Source of the DNA: Pirellula sp.
GTDB taxonomy: Bacteria; Planctomycetota; Planctomycetia; Pirellulales; Pirellulaceae
Assembly (NCBI GenBank): GCA_021300015.1
Contig: JAJTFB010000001.1
Location: 1 to 64,000, forward strand
Reading direction: 5' to 3'
DNA length: 64,000 nt
Shown here: piece by piece, positions 1 to 9,900 of the stretch
Layout of the letters: the number at the start of each line of letters is the position of its first letter
How positions within the stretch are numbered: the first letter of the stretch is position 1
The notes under the pieces: generated by a model
Database searches by the model: none
What the model saw: the letters and a program-made list of their open reading frames with translations, nothing else
Told to the model about the DNA's origin: nothing
Translations under genes and position numbers: made by a program

Positions 1-1
1 G

Positions 2-319
2 ATCGCCGTGGCGATGGGGCTTGCGCTCGGCAAACCCTTGGGGATATTCCTATCCTGTTTCTTGGCTGTCCGAATGGGTTGGACCAAGCTCCCGAGTGGC
101 GTTAATTGGCCGATTTTCCTTGGAGGGGCATGTCTAGGTGGAATCGGATTTACGATGGCATTGTTCCTCAATGCGCTTTCGTTCCCGGTCGACGATTACC
201 CTGCATTGGAGGGGGCCGGGAAGATCGGCACCTTGGTCGGTTCGGCCCTAAGCGCGATCCTTGGAACTTTGCTTTTGCTGGTTTTCACAAGAACTTCCCG
301 AGCCGAGTCGCACTCTTAG
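2..319 (+). CDS. nhaA: Na+/H+ antiporter NhaA, C-terminal part
   Basis: The frame is open from the left edge, so only the last 105 residues are in the window. They carry the NhaA-type sequence GKPLGIF near the start and GIGFTMALF further on, with two or three hydrophobic helices and a polar tail. NhaA exchanges external protons for internal sodium in the inner membrane and serves pH and salt homeostasis. The true start lies upstream of the window; the GTG at 8 is internal. The next gene starts within about 70 bp on the same strand. Confidence 0.88.
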   Translation: MAVAMGLALGKPLGIFLSCFLAVRMGWTKLPSGVNWPIFLGGACLGGIGFTMALFLNALSFPVDDYPALEGAGKIGTLVGSALSAILGTLLLLVFTRTSRAESHS

Positions 320-361
320 GATTGCTTAAGAAGCTTTCTTTGAGGATGATGGAGGGAACCT

Positions 362-394
362 ATGGATTTTACCACCAAGAAGCGACTTCTATGA
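362..394 (+). other. possible 10-codon leader ORF, coupled to the ATPase gene
   Basis: A perfect GGAGGG Shine-Dalgarno at 351-356 lies 5 nt before an ATG at 362. That ATG opens a 10-codon frame (MDFTTKKRLL) whose TGA overlaps the ATG at 391 of the next gene as ATGA. The larger gene has no comparable ribosome site of its own, so the mini-ORF may load ribosomes for it by translational coupling. This is inferred from layout only; chance is possible. Confidence 0.35.
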
Positions 395-1893
395 CAGAAC
401 AAGAGTTCCTCGAACATCACCGACTAGCACGCAATCCCTTTGTCGACGAGGATGCGCAGACCGATACAGTCTTCCGTGATTTCTGCATCTCCGGCACCTT
501 CCATCCCTCGTGGAGTAAGGTCGTCGGTGACTCCAAGCAGCCTGCGACGGCCATCGTCTTTGGGGCGAAGGGATCCGGGAAGACGGCGATGCGATTGCAA
601 CTGATCCATCAGATCGCTAAGCACAATTCGGAAGATCCTGAGCGCAAGGTATTTCTGGTTTGCTACGACGACTTCAATGCGTACTTGGGGCCGCTGGAAG
701 AACACCTACCTCGACGCGCACGTGGGAATCCCGATCGCGTCCTCGGTTCGCTGCGGCTCTGGGATCATATGGATGCGATCCTCTCCGAGGCCGTCACGCA
801 ACTTGTCGACCGAATCCTTCAGCCCAACCATGCCACGACAGTAACGACCGCCATAGGTGGTGCGAGCGACACTCCGATTCCGATCGAGCGACTCGACCGT
901 GGTCAACGTCGCGACTTGATGCTTCTGACGGCCATCTACGATCACTCCAAGACCAGCAATGTACGCGATCGCTTCGGCGCTTTGCAACGACGGTTAAGGT
1001 TCCGTTCGTTGGCCACATGGGGTCCTTTGGTCTTCGGGTGTCTCTTGAGCCTCCTTGCCGCTTGGGTCTTGTTCTATTTGGTCAAGTCCGAAACGCTTTC
1101 GCTCCTGACTTGCCTCTACTGGGTTCCTGCCGCCATTGCTGCTGCTTGGGGTTGGTACGCTTTGCGATGGTGGGGCCGACATCGCCTCGCACAGAAAATT
1201 CGCAGGAATGTTCGTGTGCTCGAGCGTGAATCGAGCCAGCTTCGACCGATGCTCCTGGAGTTCAACCCCAAGGAGATCGACGAGCAACCCTCACCGACAG
1301 CCCAACGTTCCGACGACCGTTATGCACTTTTGGAAAAACTGCAGTTGATTCTGCGTACTCTGGGTTATCCAGGCTTGATCGTCATCATCGATCGTGTCGA
1401 CGAACCGGATCTGGTCAACGGGCAAGCCGATCGGATGAAGCAACTGGTATGGCCTTTGATGGACAACAAACTGCTCAAGCATGAGAGCTTTGGAGTCAAG
1501 ATGCTCTTGCCGAGCGAATTGCAACCCTATGCGGATCGAGAAACGCGAGAGTTCCATGAACGGGCTCGACTCGACAAGCAAAACGTGGTCGCTTCGTTCG
1601 ATTGGACGGGTGAAGCCCTCTACGATCTGCTGGCCTCCCGCATGAAGGCTTGCGCCATCCCCGGCACAACCCCAGCTCCCAAGAGCTTTTTTGGGGCGGA
1701 TGTTTCGGAGACTCGACTCATCGCGGCGTTGCAATCGTTGAAGACTCCTCGCAATGCCTTTCGCTACCTCTACCAACTGATCGCCGAGCATTGCAAACGG
1801 TACCGGTCTGAGGCCCCTAACTTCGTGATCTCCAGCGAGCTTTTCGAGAGCAACCTGGCGCTTTATCAATCCGAAGACCGGCGCAAGTCTTAG
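391..1893 (+). CDS. membrane-inserted P-loop ATPase, KAP-like architecture
   Basis: The product has 500 residues with a Walker A motif GAKGSGKT at 58-65 and a Walker B-like stretch GLIVIID at about 328-334. Two predicted membrane helices (about 209-231 and 238-260) lie between the two motifs. Membrane helices inserted into a P-loop domain recall KAP-family NTPases, but I cannot assign the family firmly. The start at 391 is chosen because the reading begins MTEQEFLEHH and overlaps the stop of a mini-ORF with a strong ribosome site; the frame stays open upstream to about 106 without a good ribosome site. Substrate and role are unknown. The CDF exporter gene follows 3 bp after the stop, so the two are probably co-transcribed. 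Confidence 0.7.
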   Translation: MTEQEFLEHHRLARNPFVDEDAQTDTVFRDFCISGTFHPSWSKVVGDSKQPATAIVFGAKGSGKTAMRLQLIHQIAKHNSEDPERKVFLVCYDDFNAYLGPLEEHLPRRARGNPDRVLGSLRLWDHMDAILSEAVTQLVDRILQPNHATTVTTAIGGASDTPIPIERLDRGQRRDLMLLTAIYDHSKTSNVRDRFGALQRRLRFRSLATWGPLVFGCLLSLLAAWVLFYLVKSETLSLLTCLYWVPAAIAAAWGWYALRWWGRHRLAQKIRRNVRVLERESSQLRPMLLEFNPKEIDEQPSPTAQRSDDRYALLEKLQLILRTLGYPGLIVIIDRVDEPDLVNGQADRMKQLVWPLMDNKLLKHESFGVKMLLPSELQPYADRETREFHERARLDKQNVVASFDWTGEALYDLLASRMKACAIPGTTPAPKSFFGADVSETRLIAALQSLKTPRNAFRYLYQLIAEHCKRYRSEAPNFVISSELFESNLALYQSEDRRKS

Positions 1894-1896
1894 CCG

Positions 1897-2820
1897 ATGA
1901 CGGCCCCTGCGTCTATCTCCTCGGTTCCCTTGGTCGGCGTGGCAGTCAACGCCTCGCTTGCCTGCCTGAAAATACTTGCGGGAGTCTTTGGGAACTCCTA
2001 TGCGCTGATCGCCGATGGGATCGAATCGACAGCCGACATCGTGTCGAGTTTGGTCGTCTGGGGTGGCCTGAGAGTCGCTGGTACCCCGGCCAATGAACGG
2101 CATCCTTATGGGTATGGGAAGGCCGAAGCCCTTGCAGGGGTCGTCGCAGCTTTAGGGATTTTGGCCGCCGCGGGAATCATCGCCGTTCAAGCGATCCGCG
2201 AAATTCTGACCCCGCACCATTTGCCCCATTGGTCGACCCTTTTGATCCTGCTTTTAGTCGTTGGAGTCAAGGAAACCCTCGCTAGATGGACCAATCGCGT
2301 TGGGGAGCAAGCCGACAGTGTTGCCCTGCAAGCCGATGCTTGGCATCATCGTGCCGACGCGATTTCGAGCATCGCGGCATTCATCGGAATCGCGATCGCT
2401 TTGGTTGGAGGCCCTGGGTATGAGCCGGCCGACGATTGGGCCGCCTTGGTCGCCTGCTTAGTGATCGCCTACAGTGGACTGCGACTCTTGTACATCACCT
2501 CGCGCGATATCCTCGATGCGGCACCTCCTAAGGAGGTCGAAGAGCAGGTCCGTTCGGTCGCTACCGGCATTCCTGGTGTCCGGGCCGTCGAGAAATGCAG
2601 GATCCGAAAAAGTGGCACTGCGTTGTTTGTCGAAATCCATGTCGAAGTCGACGGTCATGCGACGGTCGACGAAGGACATCGCATCGGAGGTGCAGTTCGC
2701 AGCAGCCTCAAATCGGCAGGTTTACGAATCGCCGATGCCTTTGTCCATATCGAACCCTATTCGGTGTTGGATCGGTCAGTGGAGCTTCCACTCGATCAGG
2801 TCCCCTTCGACGCACAGTAG
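1897..2820 (+). CDS. cation diffusion facilitator family metal exporter
   Basis: This 307-residue protein has the CDF layout: about six membrane helices, then a cytoplasmic C-terminal domain of about 90 residues. The metal-site motif DGIESTAD lies at 40-47 and the second site HHRAD at 152-156. CDF proteins export Zn2+, Fe2+ or Mn2+ from the cytoplasm in exchange for protons. The metal cannot be told from the sequence by eye. The ATG lies 3 bp after the ATPase stop. The 3' end overlaps the convergent pdeM gene by 45 bp. Confidence 0.9.
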   Translation: MTAPASISSVPLVGVAVNASLACLKILAGVFGNSYALIADGIESTADIVSSLVVWGGLRVAGTPANERHPYGYGKAEALAGVVAALGILAAAGIIAVQAIREILTPHHLPHWSTLLILLLVVGVKETLARWTNRVGEQADSVALQADAWHHRADAISSIAAFIGIAIALVGGPGYEPADDWAALVACLVIAYSGLRLLYITSRDILDAAPPKEVEEQVRSVATGIPGVRAVEKCRIRKSGTALFVEIHVEVDGHATVDEGHRIGGAVRSSLKSAGLRIADAFVHIEPYSVLDRSVELPLDQVPFDAQ

Positions 2821-3459
2821 CACCCGGTCCTGTCGGCTCGGTTGGATCGCATGGGTACCGACCCAGCCTCCATAAGCCGGAAGGACAATCGAGTCGGGTC
2901 GGATCCAGAAACAGGGAACCTTCGCGGTCCTTTTGGCGTCGACTGGGACGATGTAACTCGGGTGCAAATGGCCGCACAGCGTCGTGTTAAACGCTCGATT
3001 CTCTTGCGTTGAACTGGCCGTATCTATCGCATCGGGCTCATGGAGCCATCGCATCTTCCCATCGATCACCGGTGGCTCCTGGACGATCCACCCGAGTCTT
3101 CGCAGTTGCTGGTGGGAACGTCGATCGTGATTGCCTGCGACGAGCTCCCATCGAAGACCACCGGCCGATTGCATCGTTTCGCTGAGCATCGACTCGAGGG
3201 ACTCGGTCCAGCCGATTGCGGCGTGAAGCAAATCGCCAAGGACCACAAGACGTGTGATTTCCATCTCATGGATCTGCTTTTGCAAGCGTTGCAAGGTCGC
3301 TTGGGTCGCGCCCGAGGGGATAGCCAGTCCGGACTTTTGAAAGACCGTTTCTTTTCCTAGATGCAGATCGGCAACGAACAATGTGGTGTCCGATCGGATC
3401 GCCCCGCTGGCATAGAGTTCGAGAGCATGTCCACGGTGTTCAAGCTTCACAGTGTTCAA
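2776..3459 (-). CDS. pdeM: ligase-associated DNA repair metallophosphoesterase PdeM
   Basis: The 227 residues show the calcineurin-like phosphoesterase metal motifs in order: VADLHLGKE near 28-36, VLGDLLHA near 73-80, GNHDRR near 108-113 and CGHLHP near the C-terminus. This is the PdeM (YbpF-like) family, typically encoded with an Lhr-type helicase and an ATP-dependent DNA ligase in bacterial DNA repair clusters. The helicase gene is directly upstream, but no ligase is encoded nearby. The only start that keeps the conserved N-terminus is a TTG at 3459. It lies inside a 16-bp tandem repeat that offers several equivalent TTGs, so the exact start is uncertain. The 3' end overlaps the CDF gene by 45 bp. 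Confidence 0.88.
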   Translation of the reverse strand: MNTVKLEHRGHALELYASGAIRSDTTLFVADLHLGKETVFQKSGLAIPSGATQATLQRLQKQIHEMEITRLVVLGDLLHAAIGWTESLESMLSETMQSAGGLRWELVAGNHDRRSHQQLRRLGWIVQEPPVIDGKMRWLHEPDAIDTASSTQENRAFNTTLCGHLHPSYIVPVDAKRTAKVPCFWIRPDSIVLPAYGGWVGTHAIQPSRQDRVLLCVEGDLIEWKLH

Positions 3460-3495
3460 GCCTCACGGTATTCAAGCCTCACGGTGTTCAAGCCT
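3432..3495. repeat. 16-bp tandem repeat, four copies, at the lhr stop / pdeM start
   Basis: Four copies with consensus CACGGTGTTCAAGCCT begin at 3432, 3448, 3464 and 3480, with one to three mismatches each. On the minus strand each unit reads as a weak ribosome site followed by TTGAA. The pdeM start used here is the TTG in the second copy from the gene body, and the TGA of the helicase gene (3488-3490) lies in the outermost copy. The unit is not a multiple of three, so the TTGs fall in different frames. Confidence 0.9.
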
Positions 3496-6097
3496 CGGTG
3501 TTTTCATCTGGATTTAGTTTCCGTTGAGCTGCACGTTTGCTACGAGTCGGATTCGCGGAGATCGCTTCGGGTTCGACCGCAGCTTTTTCGAGCTGATTTT
3601 GCATCTTGCGGATCCGATCTGCAAGGGACTCATTGCCGATCCGATCCCGGATTCGTTCGACCATCAGCGGAAAGGAAAAGGGGGTCCATTGATCGACGAG
3701 CCGATAGACCCAGCGATTGGCTTGCATCCGACGGATGGCTCCTTTGAGCCTTTGAATTTGAAGCTGGTCGGCAAGCACTTCGTCGCTGGCCTGCCAGAGC
3801 AGCAGATTCTGTGCATCGTACTGTTTGAGGGCATCGAAGACCATGGTCGTCGACGCTTGGAGGTGACGCATCGATTTGGATTTACCGGGTGTACCCGAAT
3901 GGATCAACCCTGCGATGCGCGCGATGTCTCGAAACCTTCGGCGCGTCAATTCCGTGGCGTTTAAACTCGCGAGGATATCGACTTCCAGATTGGCAAGATC
4001 GAGGTATTGAGGAATGTTTGCAAGCTCGATATTCATCGGTTCGGCGCAATAGAGCATGACTCCGTAATCGTTCACAGCGATCGAGAGGGTATTGCGGTGG
4101 GCCTGGGAGATACGATAAGCCAGCAGAGCACCGATCCCCTCGCTGACCGAGCGTCCTTCGAAGGCATAGAGCATGATCGAATCGCCATCGCGGTTATTGC
4201 AACGCTCGACGAGGACTTCATCGAGTCTTGGAATATGGCTCCAGCGTTTTTGCAACTGCATCAGTTCCGAGAGCGACTCGAGCGATGGACTGACGGGTTG
4301 CCCGGAGGCGATTTGGTCGATCAGTCGCCGGACTCCCTCGGCCAATTCACTCGAAAGAGGCATATTCCCACCGAGCCATCTGGGCACCGCAGTCGGATCG
4401 CCCTTGGCCTTGCGAACCCAAACGGTTCCTTCGCGGATCCACTCCATTTCGAGCAATTTGCCACCGAGAAGAAACTTGTCCCCTTTTTTGAGCTTCGCAG
4501 CGAACGATTCTTCGACAAATCCGATTTTACCTCCGGACATGTACTGGACTTGAATCATCATGTCGGAGGTGATCGTACCGATGGCCATGCGATGACGTCG
4601 AGCGATAGCCACATCGCGCACCGAGTACTTTCCAAACTCCAGTGTGACGCGATGAAAGTCTTGGTAGGCATGCAGGCAGCCGCCGGTGGTTACAAAGTCC
4701 AAGACCCAATCGAGATGTTCGTCTGGAAGGTTCCGATAAGCCCAGGTCGAGCGGACCTCGTCGAGGAATTGTGATTTCGAATAGGGGGCGCTGAGAGCTA
4801 CGGTCACCGCGTGCTGGACTAGGCAATCCAAGGGGGCATCGAGGGTGCCTCGCTGTTCGATCTGCTGATTTTCGATTGCTTCGCGGGCGGCTTGGAGTTC
4901 GATGATTTCGAATGCATGCGAGGGGACGAAAGCCAGCTTGCTCGTGCGACCCGGGGAGTGTCCACTGCGGCCTGCGCGTTGGATCAATCGGGCGGTTCCT
5001 TTGGGAGATCCGACCTGAATCACTTGGTCGACCGGAGCGAAGTCGACGCCAAGATCCAAGCTGCTGGTGCACACGACGGCAACTAGCTTGCCATCGACGA
5101 TCGCTTGCTCGACCCAGGTCCGCAATTCAGGGGCAAGCGATCCGTGATGCACGGCGATACGTCCTGCCCAATCCGGGCGAGCTCGCAAGAGGGCTTGGTA
5201 CCAAAGTTCGGTTTGATTGCGTGTATTGGTGAAAACGAGGGTCGAGTTCGCTGCGTCGATTTTCTCGATGACATTCGAGAGCATCGCAAGCCCGATGTGA
5301 CCTGCCCAAGGAAACCGATCGATCGACTTGGGTAGGAGGATCTCGAGCTCCATCGCTCGGCGCTGATCGCTTCGGATGACCGAAACGGGGCGTAGGGGAG
5401 CCGGGCCGACGAGCGAGGACAGTGCATGCTCGGTATTTCCTATAGTCGCCGAAACGCCCCAGCGAAGCATGTTCGGAGCGATGCGCTGAAGGCGAGCAAG
5501 AGCCAGTTCGGTTTGAATACCTCGTTTGGATCCGAGAAGCTCATGCCATTCATCGACCACGACCGTGCGCAGATGCTTAAAGGTCTCAAGGGACTCCGGA
5601 TAGGACAGCAGCAGAGTAAGGCTCTCCGGGGTAATCACCATCGCGGTGGGGGGCGATTGGCGTTGGCGCAGTTTGGTCGCGCTGGATGTATCCCCAGTGC
5701 GTTGCTCGAGGGACCAAGGAAGATTCAAACCGTCGATGCATTCCTGGAGTGCCAAGCAGGTGTCGTTTGCAAGCGCTCTCAGAGGGGTGATCCACAAGGC
5801 CAGCAAGGGCGGGGCAGGGGACTGGCGCTTGCGCTGCGTCCAGAGAGACTCCGGGAGTGGGGATTCGAACCAATTGCCCAATGGCCCTAACCATGCGGCT
5901 TTGGTTTTCCCCATGCCCGTACTAGCTAGGATCAGTCCGTGGTGGGCCGATGCGTGCGCCGACCAAGCCTGGAGTTGCCAATCGAAGGGTGTTTGCTTCT
6001 TGGATTCCATCCACCGCTGGATCGCTTGGAGGGATGCTGCGCTGCCCCTTGTCGCAACAGGACAATGATCGCAAGAAGGGGTAGAGTCAGGGTCCAT
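3488..6097 (-). CDS. ligase-associated DEXH-box DNA helicase (Lhr type)
   Basis: This is an 869-residue superfamily 2 helicase with Walker A STGMGKT at about 59-65, a DEWH box at 182-185, motif III SATIG at about 217-221 and a second RecA-like domain with QRAGRSGH. The Lhr-type C-terminal region follows. It matches the class of ligase-associated DNA damage response helicases, which act with PdeM and a ligase in DNA end or single-strand repair. Length is normal for the class. Start at ATG 6097; the N-terminal 20 residues include a Cys-x2-Cys pair. The stop lies about 30 bp from the pdeM start, inside the tandem repeat, so the two form an operon. Confidence 0.9.
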   Translation of the reverse strand: MDPDSTPSCDHCPVATRGSAASLQAIQRWMESKKQTPFDWQLQAWSAHASAHHGLILASTGMGKTKAAWLGPLGNWFESPLPESLWTQRKRQSPAPPLLALWITPLRALANDTCLALQECIDGLNLPWSLEQRTGDTSSATKLRQRQSPPTAMVITPESLTLLLSYPESLETFKHLRTVVVDEWHELLGSKRGIQTELALARLQRIAPNMLRWGVSATIGNTEHALSSLVGPAPLRPVSVIRSDQRRAMELEILLPKSIDRFPWAGHIGLAMLSNVIEKIDAANSTLVFTNTRNQTELWYQALLRARPDWAGRIAVHHGSLAPELRTWVEQAIVDGKLVAVVCTSSLDLGVDFAPVDQVIQVGSPKGTARLIQRAGRSGHSPGRTSKLAFVPSHAFEIIELQAAREAIENQQIEQRGTLDAPLDCLVQHAVTVALSAPYSKSQFLDEVRSTWAYRNLPDEHLDWVLDFVTTGGCLHAYQDFHRVTLEFGKYSVRDVAIARRHRMAIGTITSDMMIQVQYMSGGKIGFVEESFAAKLKKGDKFLLGGKLLEMEWIREGTVWVRKAKGDPTAVPRWLGGNMPLSSELAEGVRRLIDQIASGQPVSPSLESLSELMQLQKRWSHIPRLDEVLVERCNNRDGDSIMLYAFEGRSVSEGIGALLAYRISQAHRNTLSIAVNDYGVMLYCAEPMNIELANIPQYLDLANLEVDILASLNATELTRRRFRDIARIAGLIHSGTPGKSKSMRHLQASTTMVFDALKQYDAQNLLLWQASDEVLADQLQIQRLKGAIRRMQANRWVYRLVDQWTPFSFPLMVERIRDRIGNESLADRIRKMQNQLEKAAVEPEAISANPTRSKRAAQRKLNPDENTEA

Positions 6098-6139
6098 TCG
6101 ACGTGTTGGATATTCGAGGAAGAATCAGGTGGTCCGGAC

Positions 6140-6316
6140 ATGGCACATCGCAAGGAGACTTTACCGCAGAAGCCGTGCGTTGGTTGCGGGAAGCTATTTT
6201 CCTGGAGGAAGAAGTGGGCAAGGGATTGGGATCAGGTCAGGTACTGTAGCGAGCGGTGCCGCCGAAACAAGCCTCCGAGTCCGAAACCTACTCCATTAGC
6301 TCCTACCCCAAAGTAG
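6140..6316 (+). CDS. DUF2256 zinc-ribbon-like small protein
   Basis: The 58-residue product has the DUF2256 pattern: [14 protein letters not shown], then [13 protein letters not shown], giving two Cys-x2/3-Cys pairs that probably bind one zinc ion, and a Pro-rich tail. DUF2256 proteins are small and of unknown function; they are sometimes encoded near cryptochrome or repair genes, here next to the divergent helicase. I chose the ATG at 6140 because it starts just before the conserved part. The frame is open further upstream, but that part is antisense to the helicase gene. Confidence 0.85.
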   Translation: MAHRKETLPQKPCVGCGKLFSWRKKWARDWDQVRYCSERCRRNKPPSPKPTPLAPTPK

Positions 6317-6420
6317 AGCTATGGTCCCCAATCGCTCTACACGACGCGCTAGCGGCGGCGTCTTCCAGTGTAGAGCTATTGTCCCCAATAGCTCTACACG
6401 ACGCGCTAGCGGCGGCGTTT
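6313..6420. repeat. two-copy 57-bp intergenic repeat with hairpins
   Basis: Two copies begin at 6313 and 6370. Each holds an inverted repeat around GTCCCC followed by a GC-rich segment containing the palindrome CGCTAGCG. In the second copy the arms GTAGAGCTATT (6370-6380) and AATAGCTCTAC (6387-6397) pair perfectly over 11 bp with a 6-nt loop; in the first copy the pairing is imperfect. The element starts on the stop codon of the DUF2256 gene. The rest of the interval to 6504 holds only a partial third similarity (GGGGACAAT near 6478) and no gene I can support. Confidence 0.85.
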
Positions 6421-6504
6421 TACGGGTTTCGGCTGTTTGGCCCACGGGTCACGGTGACTTATAGCGCCGATCGATTGGGGACAATCGATTTACACTGAGA
6501 TCCA

Positions 6505-6996
6505 CTAGCCGCGTTTCGTAGCATAGAGTTCGGCGTAGGCGATCGCCCAGTCGTCGACGGCTTTGTTGAAGCGCTCGATGTCGACTTGCCCTAGAGGTTG
6601 ATACAGAGCACGCGTCAGGAGCTCGCGGTCTGCAATGGTTCCTTTGGCTTGGACATCAAGCACGAAGAACTCGTTGACCGGTCGGACAACCAACTCGAAC
6701 CGAGAGTACTTGTTCGAACGCATCCCTTTTTCGATGACCAGATCATCGCGGGTGCAAGCACTCCCCCAACCGCTTTCGCCGAAGACCGATTGGTAGCGGA
6801 AGCCCGGGAACAGATCGATGAGTTTCTTCACGACCGATTCGATGCGCTCGGAGAGTTCCAAGCGGTACTTGCCATGGAGTCGCTTGTGCTCCTCGGCTTC
6901 TTGCTTCTTGCGTTGCTCTTCGGACAAGAGCGACTCGGCCTTACTTGCCCCGCGAGCAACAGCTTTCTTCAAACGTTCCTCGAACTCAGACATCAT
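6505..6996 (-). CDS. conserved-looking hypothetical protein, coupled to the Tex-like gene
   Basis: This 163-residue soluble protein has a charged helical N-terminus (about 1-60, rich in Glu, Lys and Arg) followed by an alpha/beta-looking region. I recognise no family. The start ATGATG at 6991-6996 overlaps the end of the upstream Tex-like gene (stop at 6986-6988), so translation is probably coupled. That suggests a role alongside the S1-domain protein, but this is inferred from position only. Base composition and codon use look like the neighbours. Confidence 0.7.
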   Translation of the reverse strand: MMSEFEERLKKAVARGASKAESLLSEEQRKKQEAEEHKRLHGKYRLELSERIESVVKKLIDLFPGFRYQSVFGESGWGSACTRDDLVIEKGMRSNKYSRFELVVRPVNEFFVLDVQAKGTIADRELLTRALYQPLGQVDIERFNKAVDDWAIAYAELYATKRG

Positions 6997-9900
6997 CGGT
7001 CCCGGGATTTGGGTTGTTAGCTCCTTCCGGTGTACCGCTTGGAGTCTCGTTGCTTGGGTTAGGGTCCGCAGGCGACGAGGGTGGAGGAGGGGTTTCTGGG
7101 GTGTTAGGACCTTTCTTGAGGTATTGCATCAGGTCGCCGAAGGAGCGGAGGGGTTCTTTGCCCTGCTGCATTGCTTCGGTGATTGGTTTTTCGGGAACCG
7201 GCCGGGAGATTTTCACTTGCCGATTCGAACGTCCTTCGCTGTTTTCGGAGTAGCCTTGGCCCGAATTGGACCGACGGTTCGAATCGGGTTTGCGGTAGGA
7301 TCCTCGCGAATCGCCAGAGGGCCGAGGGCCGCGATTGTCGGGGCCGCGATTGTCGGGGCGGTTGTTGTTGGGTCGATCGCCACGAGGCTGTGAGGATCCT
7401 CCGGCGACGTTTGGCCGACCGGGTCCTCTGCGGTCTTGGGGAGAGGCTTGTCGATCCGGACGGCTTCTCGAATCGTTCTGCTGGCGTTGGTTGTCCGTAT
7501 CGCGATGATTCGATTCGATTTCGGAGCCTGGCGCTCGGGTGGTCAATGCTACGCGCTTCTTTTTGTCATCGGTGTGCAGCACCCAGACTGGGATCACATC
7601 GCCGACCTGGACGAACTGGTGGGCGTCTTCGATGAACGAGGGCCCGAGTTGGCTGATGTGGATGAGTCCTGTGCAGTCTGGTCCAAGTTCGACAAAGACG
7701 CCAAAGTTAGCGATGCCGATGACCAAGGCTGAGAGCATGGAACCCGGTTCGAGGCGTTCCATCGTAGGGACGTAGCTTCGGAGTGGGACCGGATACTGGA
7801 AGTCGCGCCCATCGGCGAAAGGGAACTGCAGAGCGCGGGATACCGAGAGCAGTTTGGAGCGTCCGACTTGCCAGCTTCGAGCGAGTTTATCGGCGTCGAT
7901 GGCCAAGGCAGGGCGTTCCATTGGCTTTTCGGGAATCTCGGGCATGCTGACGGGAGTTCTTGTAGCTCCGGGGGGCGTCTCGCTCGGGGCGGGAGTTTGG
8001 GCCGACTCCTCGAGGGCTGCTGGGACCTCAGCGATCTGAGCCACCTCAGGATTTTCTGAAGTTGCAGAGGATTCTGTCGTGTTAGGAATTTCGGTGGTTT
8101 CGGTGGTTTCCGATGCTTGGCTCGTTGGCGTGGCTACTGCATCTGGTGCGACTGCTGCGTGCGATTCATCTGCTGCGTCTGCTGGGCTCTCCGATGCATC
8201 GGATTGGGATTCGATGACGCCGAAGTTGGGATTGATCTCGTCGGCATGGGAATCGAACCCGAAAGCTTCGACCAATTCGGAGCTTGGAGCATCGAGCGCC
8301 ATGGATTGAGCCGCAGCGATGGCGGCTGCAATTTTATCGTAGTCGGGTTTCGACCAGCCTTCGGGAGCCGAGGCAGGGGCTGGCAATTGGGCGTGCTCGA
8401 CGAGCCGCTCTGCGAGTCGGTAGTCTTCTGGATGGATGATGGTACCATCGAGAGTGTTATTGCTTTGGTAGACTCGAAGAAAACCGATAGCTTGTCGAGC
8501 ACGACTCTCGGAGAGAGACTCCTTGAGAAGTTTTCCGAGCGCGTCACGATCGTTGAGATTCCCCTTGGGGCGTTCCTCGACGAGTCGTTTTGCCGTGGGG
8601 TCGTCCATTCCGGGGATCCGTTTGAGGACTTCGATGTCGGCATGGTACATGTCGACGCCGGCTTTGGTGATCGCCGAGGAGATGGCTTCTTGAAGTGCTG
8701 CCTCGAGTTCGGCTTGGGGCAGTTCCCGTTGGTAGGATCCGAGGCGCAATCGGGCTGGTTCGATTTTCAGGATTTGTCGCAAGGGGTCTTGGAGTTTCCA
8801 AGCTAGCCAAACTGCGGCCCGGTGACGGCGGGATATTTTTGGTAGTTCGACGAGTGAGTTTCTCGAGGTGCAGAATGCGTCGGCGCCTTGGCGATCGGCA
8901 AACGTCCAGAACAAGCTTCCTTCGGCCGATTGTTTCATCAGTTCGGCGACCGAGTGGACTAGGTACCGACGGGCATGCCCGTTGGTCAGGGCCACAAGGG
9001 TGACTTGATGCTCATGGACCCACTGTCCGAGTTGAGCGACGTTTTGGGAGACAACATCGGACTTCGAGGAGTTGCATACGATATCACCGGTCATGAGCAA
9101 ATTGCCTTGCGCATCGACGATCGATACAGCGGCGGTTTTTTGGCCGACTGCATCGATCATCAGGATCCGGTGCCCTCGAACAGGCCGTTGGAGCATGACC
9201 GTTTCGAGGTGTTCGACAGCCGATTCGATCAGGGCTTGATTGGCATCTTCTTCGAGGATGGCCAAGACATCTTGTTGGAGTCTCGGCAGAAGGAATTCTT
9301 TGAGTCCTGTGTCGGCCACTTCCATCAGCAGTGGGTGCATCGGATGCCGGCCAGGGCAGAGCGAATCGCGGCAAAGTTGCACAAGGTGCTTCGAATCGAT
9401 TTGGAATTGGAGTTGGATGATCTGGGATCGCAGTCCGCGAGAGAGCATCAGGACCTGGAAGGGGGTCAGATCTCGGATGGGCTTGCGCAGTTTGCTGTAG
9501 GATTCGAGAATCCCTCTCAACCAGCGTCGGCGTCGTTGCCGGGGTGAGAGTTGTTTGTCGCTGAGACTTTTGGTTCGGATCTCTCGGGGCTTTTTGCGAT
9601 CGCTTTTGAAGGAGGCGATGGCTTCTGGGGATTCGAGCGTTGTACCGAGAGGATCAGCCGGTGGTTCACTTGCTGTTATCTCCGGAGCGGAGATCTCTTG
9701 AGCAACCGCTTCCGTACTTGTCTCCGCACTTGTCTCCGCGATTGGGGAATCTGCGGGGGGCTGGGCGGGTGGTAGATCCTCGGCGGGTTGGTTGTTGGTT
9801 TGAGAAGGCTCAGGCAGGACCTTGACGCTCACGATGGCGTTTTTCAGGAGCGTGCGTTGGAGTGAGAGCATCAACTGAGCGTCTTCGCTCAGGAGCAGTT

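Noticed and set aside
3432-3495. CRISPR-like regular repeats, also considered at 11925, 33339 and 47339
   Set aside because: Units are 15-16 bp with no spacers, so they are tandem repeats and not CRISPR arrays.
6256-6498. 80-codon frame through the hairpin repeats
   Set aside because: The protein is only the translation of the duplicated element, and it overlaps the DUF2256 gene in another frame.
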